Shown: positions 1 through 10,890, counted from the stretch's first letter. The stretch is DNA of 64,000 nucleotides from Aldersonia kunmingensis (GCF_001646865.1 NZ_LRRB01000270.1:28133-92132); one strand, 5' to 3'. Notes: generated by a model from the sequence alone, not told the origin. Numbers and translations are program-made.

Positions 1-63
1 CGGTCGCTACACCAGCGCTCGGAACGAACGCATGAGCGGCCATTGATCGACGGGAGAACAAGC

Positions 64-1569
64 GTGACCGACCACGTGGATGTGCTGATCATCGGAGCCG
101 GACTGTCCGGTATCGGCGCCGCGTGCCACATCCGGACAGCGTTCCCGAACCGCACGTTCATGCTGCTGGAAAGCCGCGGCGCGATGGGCGGCACGTGGGA
201 TCTGTTCCGCTATCCAGGCATCCGCTCGGACTCGGACATGTACACGCTCGGTTACCGGTTCCGGCCGTGGACCGGCGAGGAGGCCATCGCCGATGGCGCG
301 TCGATTCTCGAGTACGTCCGCGACACCGCGCACGAGTACGACGTCGACGAGCACATCCGCTTCCATCACCGTGCGGTCCGGATGGAATGGTCGAGTGCGA
401 ATTCGCAGTGGACGGTGACGGTGCATCGCACCGATACCGACGAGACGCTGCAGATCACCGCGAACTTCGTGATGGCGAGCACCGGTTACTACCGCTACGA
501 CGAGGGCTACACGCCCGACTTTCCGGGCATCGATTCCTTCGCCGGCGAGGTCGTGCACCCGCAGCATTGGCCTGCGGACCTGGACTACGCGGACAAGCGG
601 GTGGTGATCATCGGCAGCGGCGCAACCGCGGTGACGCTCGCGCCGAATATGGCGGAGGAAGCGGAGCATGTGACCGTGCTGCAGCGCTCGCCTTCCTACA
701 TCCTGTCGCTGCCCGGCAAGGATCCACTCGCGCAGCGACTGCGCGGCAAGGTTTCCGAGAAGGTCGCCTATCAGGTGATCCGCGCCAAGAACGTGCTCAC
801 CTCGACCGCGCTGTATCAACTGTGCCAGCGCTACCCGACGATGATGCGCGGGCGCATCCGGGCGCTCCAGCAGCGGTGGCTCCCGCCCGGGTACGACATC
901 GATACGCACTTCAACCCGCGCTACAACCCGTGGGACCAGCGGCTGTGCCTGGCTCCGGGCGGCGACATTTTCCGAGCGATCCGCAAGGGCACGGTGACGT
1001 TCGAGACCGACACCATCAACTCCTTCACCGAGTCGGGCATCACGCTCACGTCGGGTAAGGAACTCCAGGCCGATGTCGTCATCACCGCTACCGGCCTCAA
1101 CCTGCTGGTCTTCGGTGGCATCACGATCTCGGTCGACGGCCGCGACGTTGACCTCAACCAGACGATGGCGTACCGCGCGATGATGCTGTCCGGCATCCCG
1201 AACTTCAGCTTCATCGTCGGATACACGAACGCCTCGTGGACGCTCAAGGCCGACCTGGTGTGCGAGTACACCTGCCGCCTGCTGGCGCATATGGACGAGC
1301 AGGGTTTCAGCTGGGCCGCGCCACAACGCGACCCATCGGTCGAGGAAGTGCCCTTCATGGACTTCAGCGCCGGGTACGTGCTGCGCTCGATGGACGAGTT
1401 CCCGAAGCAGGGCACGCGCGCGCCGTGGAAGCTGCGGATGAACTACATGCGCGACATCCTGTCGCTGCGGCACGGCAAGATCGGGACCGCGATGGCGTTC
1501 GGCCGGACTGACGTGGTGCCGCTCTCCGCAGGGACCGGATCGCGGACACCACGTCGACAGACCGGGTAA
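64..1569 (+). CDS. EthA-like flavin Baeyer-Villiger monooxygenase
   Basis: Predicted FAD/NADPH monooxygenase that inserts oxygen into ketones or oxidises sulfur; cytosolic or membrane-associated. The N-terminus has a Rossmann motif (GAGLSGIGAA). The family block FRYPGIRSDSDMYTLG and the Baeyer-Villiger fingerprint FxGxxxHxxxW (FAGEVVHPQHW, about residue 165) are present, followed by a second nucleotide-binding site (IIGSGATAV). It resembles mycobacterial EthA closely, including the NASWTLKADLV block, and at 501 aa is near its usual length. The GTG at 64 is chosen because GGGAG sits 7 nt upstream; an ATG at 43 would add seven residues. Its stop abuts that of the convergent glycosyltransferase with no gap. 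The physiological substrate is unknown. Confidence 0.9.
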   Translation: MTDHVDVLIIGAGLSGIGAACHIRTAFPNRTFMLLESRGAMGGTWDLFRYPGIRSDSDMYTLGYRFRPWTGEEAIADGASILEYVRDTAHEYDVDEHIRFHHRAVRMEWSSANSQWTVTVHRTDTDETLQITANFVMASTGYYRYDEGYTPDFPGIDSFAGEVVHPQHWPADLDYADKRVVIIGSGATAVTLAPNMAEEAEHVTVLQRSPSYILSLPGKDPLAQRLRGKVSEKVAYQVIRAKNVLTSTALYQLCQRYPTMMRGRIRALQQRWLPPGYDIDTHFNPRYNPWDQRLCLAPGGDIFRAIRKGTVTFETDTINSFTESGITLTSGKELQADVVITATGLNLLVFGGITISVDGRDVDLNQTMAYRAMMLSGIPNFSFIVGYTNASWTLKADLVCEYTCRLLAHMDEQGFSWAAPQRDPSVEEVPFMDFSAGYVLRSMDEFPKQGTRAPWKLRMNYMRDILSLRHGKIGTAMAFGRTDVVPLSAGTGSRTPRRQTG

Positions 1570-2835
1570 TTACGAGCCGACGACCTGTGGAAGGTCTTCG
1601 AGTTCGCCGATGAGCGCATCGCCCGCCGCGTCACGTCGGATGCTCGCGCCGAGGCGGCCGGCCGACGCCCGGTATGCATCGCCGGTCACGACTTTCTGCA
1701 CAGCTGCGGCGATCTTCTTCGGTGCTGCCTTGCGCGCCAACATGACTCCCGCGCCGCGGGTGGTCACGCGAACGGCATTGTCAGCCTGATCGCGGCCATG
1801 CGGCAGGATCACCAGCGGCACACCGGCGGCGAGCGCGCGGACCACCGTGCCATGCCCGCCGTGGGTGATAACCGCGGCGGCCTGGGTGAGAATCTGCGAA
1901 TGTGGTGCTGCCGCAACGACAGTGACGTTGTCCGGTGCGGTGATGGTCGCCGGATCCAGCGCCGGTCCGGTGGTGACCACCGCACGGACCGGTAGCGTCG
2001 CGAGCCCGTCGACGATGCGCTGCAGTGTCGCGGCCTGGTCCTGGAAGGTCGAGGACAGCGAGACGAGAACGAGCGGGTCATCGCCGTCCGGCGCCGACCA
2101 GGGTTCGGTCGCGGCCCACGCCGGATCATCGAGCACCGCACCGACGTAGCGCACGTTGGCGGGCGGTTCGGTGGTGAAGTCGAACTCGGGCGAGGTGAGC
2201 ACGAGATGGCGTCGGGCACCGCGAATGTGGTCGAAGAAGGCGTCGACGGGGGCGAGACCGAGCGAGGTGCGCAACGCGTTGATCCCCTCGACGCCCTTGG
2301 CCCACTGCCTGCCGACGACGGCGTTGATAGTGGTGTCGCGCAGTCGGCCGAGTGGTCCGCGTGCCGGCTTCAACCCGAGGCCAATCGGCGGTTGGCCGGT
2401 CGCCGGCAGGAGGTAGATGTTGGGGAGCAGCACGTCGAACGGGAGCCCCGCGGCCTCGGCGGCGGCCATCGCACCCATCGCGAACATCGAGCACACCACG
2501 AGGTCCGGTTCGATCTCGGCGATCGCGGTCGCAGTGTCCTGGGCGTATGCCGGTGCCGGACCAACGAATTGGAGGTCGAGCAACAGGGCGAACATTTGCA
2601 GCGGATTTGTGCACTCCCAGTCGCGGTACGGGTCGTCCTCGGGGAGACGGCTCGCACGGTTGGTGGCGTGCGTCCATGGCCGGAAGGTCGCGCCCGTCGC
2701 GTCGACGTCGGCGCGCATCGAATCCTCGGCGAGCACCACAACCCGGTGCCCGCGTTCGTGGAGCAGGCGTGCGACGGCGAGTTCGGGTGGCACGGTGCCG
2801 CCGCCGTCGACCAGCGCAAAAAGGTATGTGTTCAT
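1570..2835 (-). CDS. GT1-family (MGT/UGT-like) glycosyltransferase
   Basis: Predicted NDP-sugar-dependent glycosyltransferase of 421 aa. The C-terminal donor-binding segment HGGHGTVVRALAAGVPLV followed by PHGRDQADNA is the typical GT1 signature; the N-terminal half is the acceptor domain starting MNTYLFALVDGGGT. It is the second gene of a two-gene operon: its ATG lies one base after the stop of the TetR gene, with AAAGGA upstream inside that gene. Acceptors of this family include macrolides, lipids and phenolics; nothing here identifies the acceptor. Co-transcription with a TetR regulator suggests induction by a small molecule that it may glycosylate (inference). Confidence 0.85.
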   Translation of the reverse strand: MNTYLFALVDGGGTVPPELAVARLLHERGHRVVVLAEDSMRADVDATGATFRPWTHATNRASRLPEDDPYRDWECTNPLQMFALLLDLQFVGPAPAYAQDTATAIAEIEPDLVVCSMFAMGAMAAAEAAGLPFDVLLPNIYLLPATGQPPIGLGLKPARGPLGRLRDTTINAVVGRQWAKGVEGINALRTSLGLAPVDAFFDHIRGARRHLVLTSPEFDFTTEPPANVRYVGAVLDDPAWAATEPWSAPDGDDPLVLVSLSSTFQDQAATLQRIVDGLATLPVRAVVTTGPALDPATITAPDNVTVVAAAPHSQILTQAAAVITHGGHGTVVRALAAGVPLVILPHGRDQADNAVRVTTRGAGVMLARKAAPKKIAAAVQKVVTGDAYRASAGRLGASIRRDAAGDALIGELEDLPQVVGS

Positions 2836-2836
2836 T

Positions 2837-3421
2837 TCACTGTCCTTTCAGAACGCCGGCCACCAGGTCGACGATTGTGGATTCGGTTTCGGAACGGCTT
2901 AGCTTCAGGTCGCGGCGCAACAGCTTCCAGACGTAAACGTCGGTCGCGGCATGCAGGGCGCCGATGGCGTGGCGGCGCGCGGTCGCCTCGGTGGGCAGTC
3001 GGTCACCGAACATGTCGACGATCCACTGCTGATGACCGACCCGAGCGCCGTCGAGCACCTGCGCGAGCTCGGGAATCCGGTCGGCGGAGGCAGCCCACCG
3101 GAAGTTGGCGTCGCCCATCCGCTCGTAGTCGGAGACCAGCGCATGTACCGCGGCCTCGATGTCACCGGGTTGGGCGTAACGCACCGAGGTGGTCTGTGCG
3201 CCGATCAATTCGGCGACGGCTAGCACCACGCCGAGCTTTGACTCGAAGTGGTTGAGCACCGTCTGGTGCGACACCCCGGCGGCGCGGGCGATGCCGGCGA
3301 GAGTGACTTCCTCGTAGGTGTTCTCGAGAAAAAGCTCGCTCGCGGTCTGCGTGATCCGCTCCCGGGTGGCGATCTTGCTGTCGGCCCGGGTGGTCTGCGT
3401 GTAGCTGCGTGTCGTTTTCAT
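2837..3421 (-). CDS. TetR-family regulator of the glycosyltransferase operon
   Basis: TetR/AcrR repressor of 194 aa. The N-terminal HTH runs through TRERITQTASELFLENTYEEVTLAGIARAAG with recognition helix around VSHQTVLNHFESK; the rest is a helical ligand-binding domain. The ATG at 3421 (MKTTRSYTQ) is preferred over a TTG at 3436 because the operator palindrome ends one base upstream of it. No Shine-Dalgarno fits between palindrome and ATG, so a leaderless message is possible. It is followed after one base by the glycosyltransferase gene. Probably autoregulatory. Confidence 0.88.
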   Translation of the reverse strand: MKTTRSYTQTTRADSKIATRERITQTASELFLENTYEEVTLAGIARAAGVSHQTVLNHFESKLGVVLAVAELIGAQTTSVRYAQPGDIEAAVHALVSDYERMGDANFRWAASADRIPELAQVLDGARVGHQQWIVDMFGDRLPTEATARRHAIGALHAATDVYVWKLLRRDLKLSRSETESTIVDLVAGVLKGQ

Positions 3422-3459
3422 TTGACTGACACTCAAACACTAATTTGAGCACCAGTCAA
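3422..3459. promoter_or_regulatory. Palindromic operator of the TetR-glycosyltransferase operon
   Basis: Two 16-bp arms (3422-3437 and 3444-3459) separated by CACTAA form an inverted repeat. Outer TTGACTG/CAGTCAA and inner CTCAAA/TTTGAG pair perfectly; only the three central bases of each arm mismatch. It directly abuts the ATG at 3421. On the minus strand the outer arm also reads TTGACT, a plausible -35, so repressor binding would cover the promoter. The site is seen; its binding by the adjacent TetR is inferred. Confidence 0.75.
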
Positions 3460-3511
3460 GCGAAATGTTTCGACGGCTGTTCCCCCATCACCAAACGTGG
3501 GTTGTCGATAC

Positions 3512-3729
3512 GGTCACCGCGCACGTTTCAGGGCCAGCGCGCAGGCCTGGGCGTGCGCGATCACAGGAAACGGTGCGCGGCGAAGCACCCCCGCTGGAAC
3601 TGCGCGGCGAAGCCCCAGCGAACGGCGCACTGCTGGACAGCGCCGATCCCCGGGCTCATCGCGCACACTTTGCAGTCACCGCGCACGCCTGGGCGTGCGC
3701 GGTGGGGCCAAAAGGTGCGCGGCGAAGGC
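3512..3729. repeat. Intergenic direct repeats with a perfect hairpin
   Basis: The gene-free stretch 3460-3743 holds two related copies of a unit beginning GTCACCGCGCAC (about 3513 and 3675). Each contains GCCTGGGCGTGCGCG and ends TGCGCGGCGAAG. That 12-mer occurs three times (3574-3585, 3601-3612, 3716-3727). The second copy contains a perfect hairpin with 13-bp arms at 3677-3689 and 3692-3704 and a 2-nt loop; the first copy has one mismatch in the equivalent stem. It lies beyond the 3' end of the Nudix gene and upstream of the TetR operator, so it may act as terminator or insulator. No convincing gene is seen here. Confidence 0.7.
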
Positions 3730-3743
3730 TCGCGCCGCGAGAC

Positions 3744-4433
3744 TCAGCTCGCGAACATCTCCTCGACGGAGAGGGTGAAGACGTCACCGACGAGCCCGGC
3801 GGCGCTGGCTCCGGCAGTAATCACGGCGGTGATCTGCGCAGACTCTGCATGCAGGGATTCGGATAGTTCGAGGGCAAGCAGCCAGGCAAATCCCTCGCCG
3901 GGCAGGGCGACAGTCCGGGGCAGCGCAGCCTCGAGCACCGCGACGTCCGCGATGCCGTCGAGCACAACGCGCGCCGACGTGGTGCGCAGCGACGGCCAGG
4001 CCAGTTCGAAGCCCGGGTGCAACGGCAGCGTGTCGACGTCGTCCTCGGGCACCCAGCGCAGCTCGGCGCTTTCCATGTTCAGGCTCGTGGCCAGCGGCTC
4101 CGCCGTGTCGGCGATGACGGTGGTGTACGTCCAGCCGCCCTGCGCGCGAGCGGTGACGACCTCGGCACGGACCCGGATCAGACTCTGATCGATCCCGGCT
4201 TCCTCCCACGCCTCGCGTACCGCGGCGTGCTCCGTGGTCTCGTGGCTGTCCCGGGCCCCGCCGGGCAACGCCCAGGTGCCGCCTTGATGGCTCCACACCG
4301 CGCGATGCTGTAGCAAAACCCCAGGACGCCCGTCATCGAGCGGGGCACGCAGCAGTAGCCCCGCGGCACCGTGCTTTCCCCAGTTCCGGGTGCCGTCCGG
4401 ACTGAACCACCAGCCGTCGCCGTCTCCGCGCAT
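3744..4433 (-). CDS. mutT3: Nudix hydrolase, MutT3-like
   Basis: Nudix hydrolase of 229 aa, likely acting on oxidised or surplus (d)NTPs. The Nudix box GGARDSHETTEHAAVREAWEEAGI fits GX5EX7REUXEEXGU; the start is MRGDGDGWWFSPDGTRNWGKHG. Mycobacterial MutT3 (about 217 aa) stands next to the glnX-glnH-pknG operon in the same divergent arrangement as far as I recall, which supports the name. The substrate cannot be fixed from sequence. It is divergent from glnX across about 150 bp. Confidence 0.85.
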   Translation of the reverse strand: MRGDGDGWWFSPDGTRNWGKHGAAGLLLRAPLDDGRPGVLLQHRAVWSHQGGTWALPGGARDSHETTEHAAVREAWEEAGIDQSLIRVRAEVVTARAQGGWTYTTVIADTAEPLATSLNMESAELRWVPEDDVDTLPLHPGFELAWPSLRTTSARVVLDGIADVAVLEAALPRTVALPGEGFAWLLALELSESLHAESAQITAVITAGASAAGLVGDVFTLSVEEMFAS

Positions 4434-4587
4434 GGTGTCGATCCACCTGTTCGTCGTTGCGCCGTTTCACATCGGCGTCACTTATCGCCTCCGACGCACT
4501 GTATTCGCTGTCCGCGCGTACGAGAATGGTTAGTGTCGGGGACGATGCGGCTTGCCGCACGGCGAGCCCTGTCCGTCGGAGGTGAAC

Positions 4588-5940
4588 TTGGCTGCGCCTG
4601 CGGAGGCACGTCCAATAGGCCCGACCCTGGACAACCTCACGCCCCGGGCGGCCGCGGCGCTGGTTCGTCAGCACCTCGATCCGGCCGATACCAGGGAGTT
4701 TCTCCGATCTTCACCGGCAAAACTGGCCGGTGTCGGGATCATCGCGATGGTCCTGTGCGTCATCGCCGGGGTGGTGACAGCGTTGACCGCGGCGGAGCGC
4801 AGCGCCGGGCTCGACGAGATGCTCACCGAGACCGAGCCCTTCTCGGTTTCCGCGCAGCAGCTCTACAGCGCGCTGTCTGTTGCCGATGCCGCTGCAAGCA
4901 CCGCCTTCATCTCGGGCGGCATCGAACCACCGGCGGTGCGCGCGGCGTATCTGCAGGCGCTCGGGTCCGCGGCCGCGTCGACCACTGGCAGCGCAGCCGG
5001 AGATGAGCCGCCCGGCAGTCCGGCGCGCGTCGAGCTCTCCTCGATCGCGGCGCAGCTCCCCACCTACGCCGGACTGGTGGAGACCGCGCGCGCCGACAAC
5101 CGGATCGGGCTACCCGTCGGCGCGTCCTATCTCGGCGAGGCATCGCACCTGATGCAGGCCACGGTGCTGCCGCTGGCCGAGCAGCTGTACGAGCAACGGT
5201 CCGAAGCGGTCGAGGAAACGCTGAACCGGTTCGATCAGCCTCCGTGGCTGGCCCTGACCCTGCTCGCGCTGTCGCTGATCACGCTCGCCTTCGCGCAGTT
5301 CTATCTGCTCCGGCGATGGCGGCGGGTGTTCAATCCGGGGCTCGTGGTGGCCTCGCTCGCCATGCTGATCATGGTGCTGTGGGTAGGACTGGCAACGTCG
5401 CTCGCGGCCGCGGACACCCACGAAGCGCTCGACGACGGCGCCATCCCGACCGACATGCTCACAAGCGCACGCATCTACGCCCAGCAAGCTCGGTCGGCTG
5501 AGACACTGAAACTCTCCCGCCGCGATACCAGCGGCCAATACGACCAGGCCTTCGACCAGAAGATCGACGCGCTGCGCGGGGTCCTCGCCAACTACCCGTC
5601 GGATGCCAGCGGAAGCGGGATTCTCTCCGATGCGCGGCAGCAGATCGATGCGTGGGTGGCCGCGCACAACCGGATGAATGACGCCTTCGCCCGCACCGAT
5701 TACTCGACTGCCGTCGCGATCGCCGTCGGCCCCGGAGACGACGACTCGATGGCCCATTTCGAGGCGCTCGACGACGATCTCGAACAGGGCATCGCGGAGA
5801 CGCGCGACGAACTGCGTGCGGATACCTCCCGCGCCGCGCGCGCGCTCCAGGGTGTCGTGCCAGGTGCGTTCGGGCTCGCCGCGATCGCCGTGCTATGTGT
5901 CGTAGTCGGAATGATCCCTCGACTGAGGGAATACCGATGA
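4588..5940 (+). CDS. glnX: GlnX-like membrane sensor linking GlnH to PknG
   Basis: Integral membrane protein of 450 aa. A first membrane segment near residue 45 (VGIIAMVLCVIAGVVTAL) precedes an extracytoplasmic helical domain. Two central membrane segments follow (LALTLLALSLITLAF and VVASLAMLIMVLWVGL), then a second outer domain and a last segment near the C-terminus (GLAAIAVLCVVVGMIP). This symmetry fits GlnX, which relays ligand binding by GlnH to cytosolic PknG. TTG at 4588 is chosen because GGAGG lies five bases upstream; a TTG at 4552 has no such site. Its TGA overlaps the first of three glnH ATGs. Confidence 0.85.
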   Translation: MAAPAEARPIGPTLDNLTPRAAAALVRQHLDPADTREFLRSSPAKLAGVGIIAMVLCVIAGVVTALTAAERSAGLDEMLTETEPFSVSAQQLYSALSVADAAASTAFISGGIEPPAVRAAYLQALGSAAASTTGSAAGDEPPGSPARVELSSIAAQLPTYAGLVETARADNRIGLPVGASYLGEASHLMQATVLPLAEQLYEQRSEAVEETLNRFDQPPWLALTLLALSLITLAFAQFYLLRRWRRVFNPGLVVASLAMLIMVLWVGLATSLAAADTHEALDDGAIPTDMLTSARIYAQQARSAETLKLSRRDTSGQYDQAFDQKIDALRGVLANYPSDASGSGILSDARQQIDAWVAAHNRMNDAFARTDYSTAVAIAVGPGDDDSMAHFEALDDDLEQGIAETRDELRADTSRAARALQGVVPGAFGLAAIAVLCVVVGMIPRLREYR

Positions 5941-5998
5941 CCCATCGGCTGGGAATACCGATGACCCATCGGCTGGGAGTACCGATGAACCGCCGGGG
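5927..5998 (+). repeat. 24-bp tandem repeat, three RBS-start cassettes before glnH
   Basis: Three in-frame 24-bp units begin at 5927, 5951 and 5975. Each contains GGGA(A/G)TACCGATGA, that is, a ribosome-binding-like GGGA and an ATG (5937, 5961, 5985). Copies 1 and 2 are identical over the unit; copy 3 diverges after the ATG. The glnX stop lies in copy 1, so the array straddles the operon junction. Initiation at the upstream ATGs would add 16 or 8 residues (unit MTHRLGIP) before the signal peptide. Confidence 0.9.
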
Positions 5999-6962
5999 AT
6001 TCGCGGCGGGGACGCTGATTGTGCTCGCACTGCTGGTGGGCTGCGGCAACTACGAACCACCGCCGGTTCCCGGCACTGATTCGACGTCGTTCGGTCCACC
6101 CCTGCCGCCGGATGCAACCGCGATTCCTGCGGGGGTACCAACCACCGATGCCGCGGGGCCCAATTGCGATGACCCGACAGCGAGCCTGCGCCCGGTACCC
6201 AACCCTGAGGATCGCGTGGGACCGACGATCGATGCGATCCGTGCGCGCGGACGGCTGCTGGTCGGCTTGGACACCGGCAGCAACCTGTTCAGCTTCCGTG
6301 ACCCGCAGACCGGCACGATCCAGGGTTTCGACGTCGATATTGCGCGGGAGATCGCGCGCGACCTGCTCGGCGACCCGAACCTGATCGAGTTCCGGATGCT
6401 CGGCTCCGCGGAACGCGAGAAAGCCTTGCAGGACAACACGGTTGACATCGTGGCGAAGACAATGACGATCACGTGCGCCCGCCGCCAGAAGATCGATTTC
6501 TCCAGCGTCTACTTCGAAGCCAGCCAACGGATTCTGGCCCTCGACGACTCTGGCATCGCCGGGATCGCAGACCTCGCGGGGCGCCGGGTGTGCGTCGTCA
6601 ACGGCACCACATCGATGCAACACATCCAGCAGATCCAGCCTGCGGCCGACCTGCTCACCGTCACGAACTGGGCGGATTGCCTGCTCGCACTGCAGCAGGG
6701 ACAGGTCGACGCAATCAGCACCGACGATTCGATCCTGGCCGGGCTCGCGGTACAGGACCCGTACACGCGCGTGGTCGGCGATCCCATCAGCGCCGAGCCT
6801 TACGGGATTGGAATTGCCCAGAACAAAACCGATCTGGTCCGCTCCGTCAACGCCACATTGGATCGCATCCGGGCCGACGGGACCTGGATTTCGCTCTACG
6901 ATCGGTGGTTGACGGTCCTCGGGCCTTCGCCCGGACCGCCCGCGCCGACCTATCAGGATTGA
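5985..6962 (+). CDS. glnH: GlnH, amino-acid-binding lipoprotein
   Basis: Extracytoplasmic solute-binding lipoprotein of 325 aa. MNRRGFAAGTLIVLALLVGC is a lipoprotein signal with lipobox LLVG|C (Cys20). The mature part is an SBP_bac_3 domain (GRLLVGLDTGSNLFSFRD, QGFDVDIAREIARDL). In mycobacteria GlnH binds Asp/Glu-type ligands and signals through GlnX to PknG rather than feeding an ABC importer; no permease genes are nearby, which fits. The third ATG is chosen because it gives a normal signal peptide with GGGAG 6 nt upstream. Followed by pknG after 6 nt. Confidence 0.9.
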   Translation: MNRRGFAAGTLIVLALLVGCGNYEPPPVPGTDSTSFGPPLPPDATAIPAGVPTTDAAGPNCDDPTASLRPVPNPEDRVGPTIDAIRARGRLLVGLDTGSNLFSFRDPQTGTIQGFDVDIAREIARDLLGDPNLIEFRMLGSAEREKALQDNTVDIVAKTMTITCARRQKIDFSSVYFEASQRILALDDSGIAGIADLAGRRVCVVNGTTSMQHIQQIQPAADLLTVTNWADCLLALQQGQVDAISTDDSILAGLAVQDPYTRVVGDPISAEPYGIGIAQNKTDLVRSVNATLDRIRADGTWISLYDRWLTVLGPSPGPPAPTYQD

Positions 6963-9260
<2,298 letters not shown>

Positions 9261-9493
9261 CCTTTCGCAGGGCAAGCACCGACCCGCCGTCAAGAAATCG
9301 AGTCCGGGCGTAGGCCGGTTACCCCATCCACACCTGCCCGTCTGCTTCGTCCGGCTGACGCATGCAGCACCCGAGACCTCAGAGTATTGCCAAATTTCGC
9401 ACAGACTCCCGAGTGGAAAGCGGTGCCAGACTACGCATCGCCGGTGATCAAGTACAGCACCGACGCCACGAATAGCGAAAGAAGGGGCTACTC

Positions 9494-9592
9494 ATGAATC
9501 CGCTCATTCACGACGTCAGGTTCCATCATCATCATCATCACCACCACCACCCGCTTCTCGCCCTCCTAGCACTCCTGGCCTTCGGGTCGTAA
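9494..9592 (+). CDS. His9 micropeptide (32 aa)
   Basis: A very short gene: MNPLIHDVRF, then nine histidines (five CAT then four CAC), then PLLALLALLAFGS and TAA followed by a second in-frame TAA. AAGGGG ends seven bases before the ATG, a good ribosome-binding site. The C-terminal part is a short hydrophobic stretch, too short for a normal transmembrane helix but able to insert or self-associate. Nine histidines suggest Ni/Zn/Cu/Co binding (inference). It stands alone between pknG and ackA with a hairpin after it, so it is not the leader of a his operon. It could be non-coding; the RBS, double stop and non-random composition argue otherwise. Confidence 0.6.
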   Translation: MNPLIHDVRFHHHHHHHHHPLLALLALLAFGS

Positions 9593-9632
9593 TAATCCAC
9601 ACCAGCTCAACTGACGAGAGCACTTGATTCCT

Positions 9633-9662
9633 CTGCCCGGGTCGCTGCTGCGGCCCGGGCAG
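9633..9662. terminator. Hairpin between the His9 gene and ackA
   Basis: Perfect 9-bp stem CTGCCCGGG (9633-9641) / CCCGGGCAG (9654-9662) with a 12-nt loop. It lies between a plus-strand micropeptide gene and the 3' end of the minus-strand ackA, so it can serve both. It has no strong U tract, as is common in actinobacteria. The rest of the 420-bp gap 9261-9681 holds only the His9 gene and no other recognisable gene. Confidence 0.6.
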
Positions 9663-9681
9663 ACGCATCTGCGCGCCGACG

Positions 9682-10890
9682 CTATGACGGCCCCGGATTT
9701 CTGACTAGGCGCAGCGCGGCGCGCGCGATGGCGAGTTCCTCGTTGGTCGGGACAACAAATACGATAACCGGGCTGGCGACGGGCGAAATAACTCTGGCTA
9801 CTTTGCTTTTCGCATTGTTCCGAGCCTCGTCAACGCTGATGCCATAGCCTTCCAGACCGGCCAGGGCTGCGGCGCGCACAACCGCATCGTTCTCGCCGAC
9901 TCCGGCCGTGAAGGTGATCGTGTCCACCCTGCCGAGTTCCACCATGTACGCACCGATATAGCGGCGCAGTCGGTGGATGTAGACGTCGAACGCGAGTTTG
10001 GCGGCAACGTCGCCGAGCTCGACCAGTTCGCCGAGTTCCCGGAAGTCGTTGACCCCGCTCAGTCCTTTGATACCTGAGTTGCGGTTCAGGAGGTCGTCGA
10101 CAGAGTCGGTGTCCATACTGGCGACCCGCTGGAGGTAGCCGAATATCGCTGGGTCGATATCGCCGGACCGGGTACCCATCACCAGGCCTTCGAGCGGCGT
10201 CAGCCCCATCGTCGTGTCGACAGCGCGCCCACCACGGATTGCCGACGCGGATGCGCCGTTGCCGAGGTGCAGCACGATCTGGTTGAGCTCGGCTGGATCC
10301 TTGCCGAGGATCTCCGCTACGCGGCCGGACACGAACTCGTGCGACGTCCCGTGGAACCCATAGCGCCGGATGCCATGCTCGCGCGCGACTTTCGCGTCGA
10401 TCGCGTAGGTGCGTGCGGCCGCTGGCAGGCCGTTGAAGAATGCGGTGTCGAATACCGCCACCTGCGGCACGTCCGGCAGGAGTTCCCGCGCACTCTCGAT
10501 TCCAGCGGCATTCGCAGGCATGTGCAGCGGCGCAAGCTCACGGAGGCGGTGGATTTCGGCGAGCACGTCGTCATCGATCAGCGTCGGGGCATTGAACTCC
10601 TCGCCGCCGTGTACCACGCGATGCCCGACGGCCCCGACACCTGCGGAAGCGAGGTCCTGCCCTGTCTCGGCGAACAGGTCGAATACCTGACGCAGGCCCT
10701 CGGTGTGGTCGGCGATCCTGCCCCGGCGCTCGACAGTGCGCTCGCCGACCTTGTGGCGGATGTGCCCCTCGGGTTCTCCGATTCGCTCCACCAGTCCGCT
10801 GGCAACCGCATCGCCACCGACAGGATCCACGAGCTGATATTTGATCGAGGACGACCCCGAGTTGATGACCAGGACCAGCGTCGCGGTCAT
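9682..10890 (-). CDS. ackA: Acetate kinase
   Basis: Acetate kinase (402 aa): acetyl phosphate + ADP to acetate + ATP. Signatures: [12 protein letters not shown] at the N-terminus, HLGNGASAS and [20 protein letters not shown] in the middle, and FTAGVGEN near the C-terminus. The ATG overlaps the pta stop (ATGA), so the two are translationally coupled. Together they form the overflow and acetate-use pathway. Confidence 0.97.
   Translation of the reverse strand: MTATLVLVINSGSSSIKYQLVDPVGGDAVASGLVERIGEPEGHIRHKVGERTVERRGRIADHTEGLRQVFDLFAETGQDLASAGVGAVGHRVVHGGEEFNAPTLIDDDVLAEIHRLRELAPLHMPANAAGIESARELLPDVPQVAVFDTAFFNGLPAAARTYAIDAKVAREHGIRRYGFHGTSHEFVSGRVAEILGKDPAELNQIVLHLGNGASASAIRGGRAVDTTMGLTPLEGLVMGTRSGDIDPAIFGYLQRVASMDTDSVDDLLNRNSGIKGLSGVNDFRELGELVELGDVAAKLAFDVYIHRLRRYIGAYMVELGRVDTITFTAGVGENDAVVRAAALAGLEGYGISVDEARNNAKSKVARVISPVASPVIVFVVPTNEELAIARAALRLVRNPGPS

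Noticed and set aside
7..1473. A 488-codon minus-strand frame opposite the monooxygenase
   Set aside because: The plus strand encodes a clear EthA-like enzyme; the opposite frame has no motifs or ribosome-binding site.
3445..4188. A 247-codon plus-strand frame over the repeat cluster and Nudix gene
   Set aside because: It covers repeats and then the antisense of the Nudix gene; no recognisable domain.
9494..9592. His9 gene as a histidine attenuation leader
   Set aside because: The next gene on the same strand is not a his gene; ackA downstream is on the other strand, and a hairpin closes the unit.
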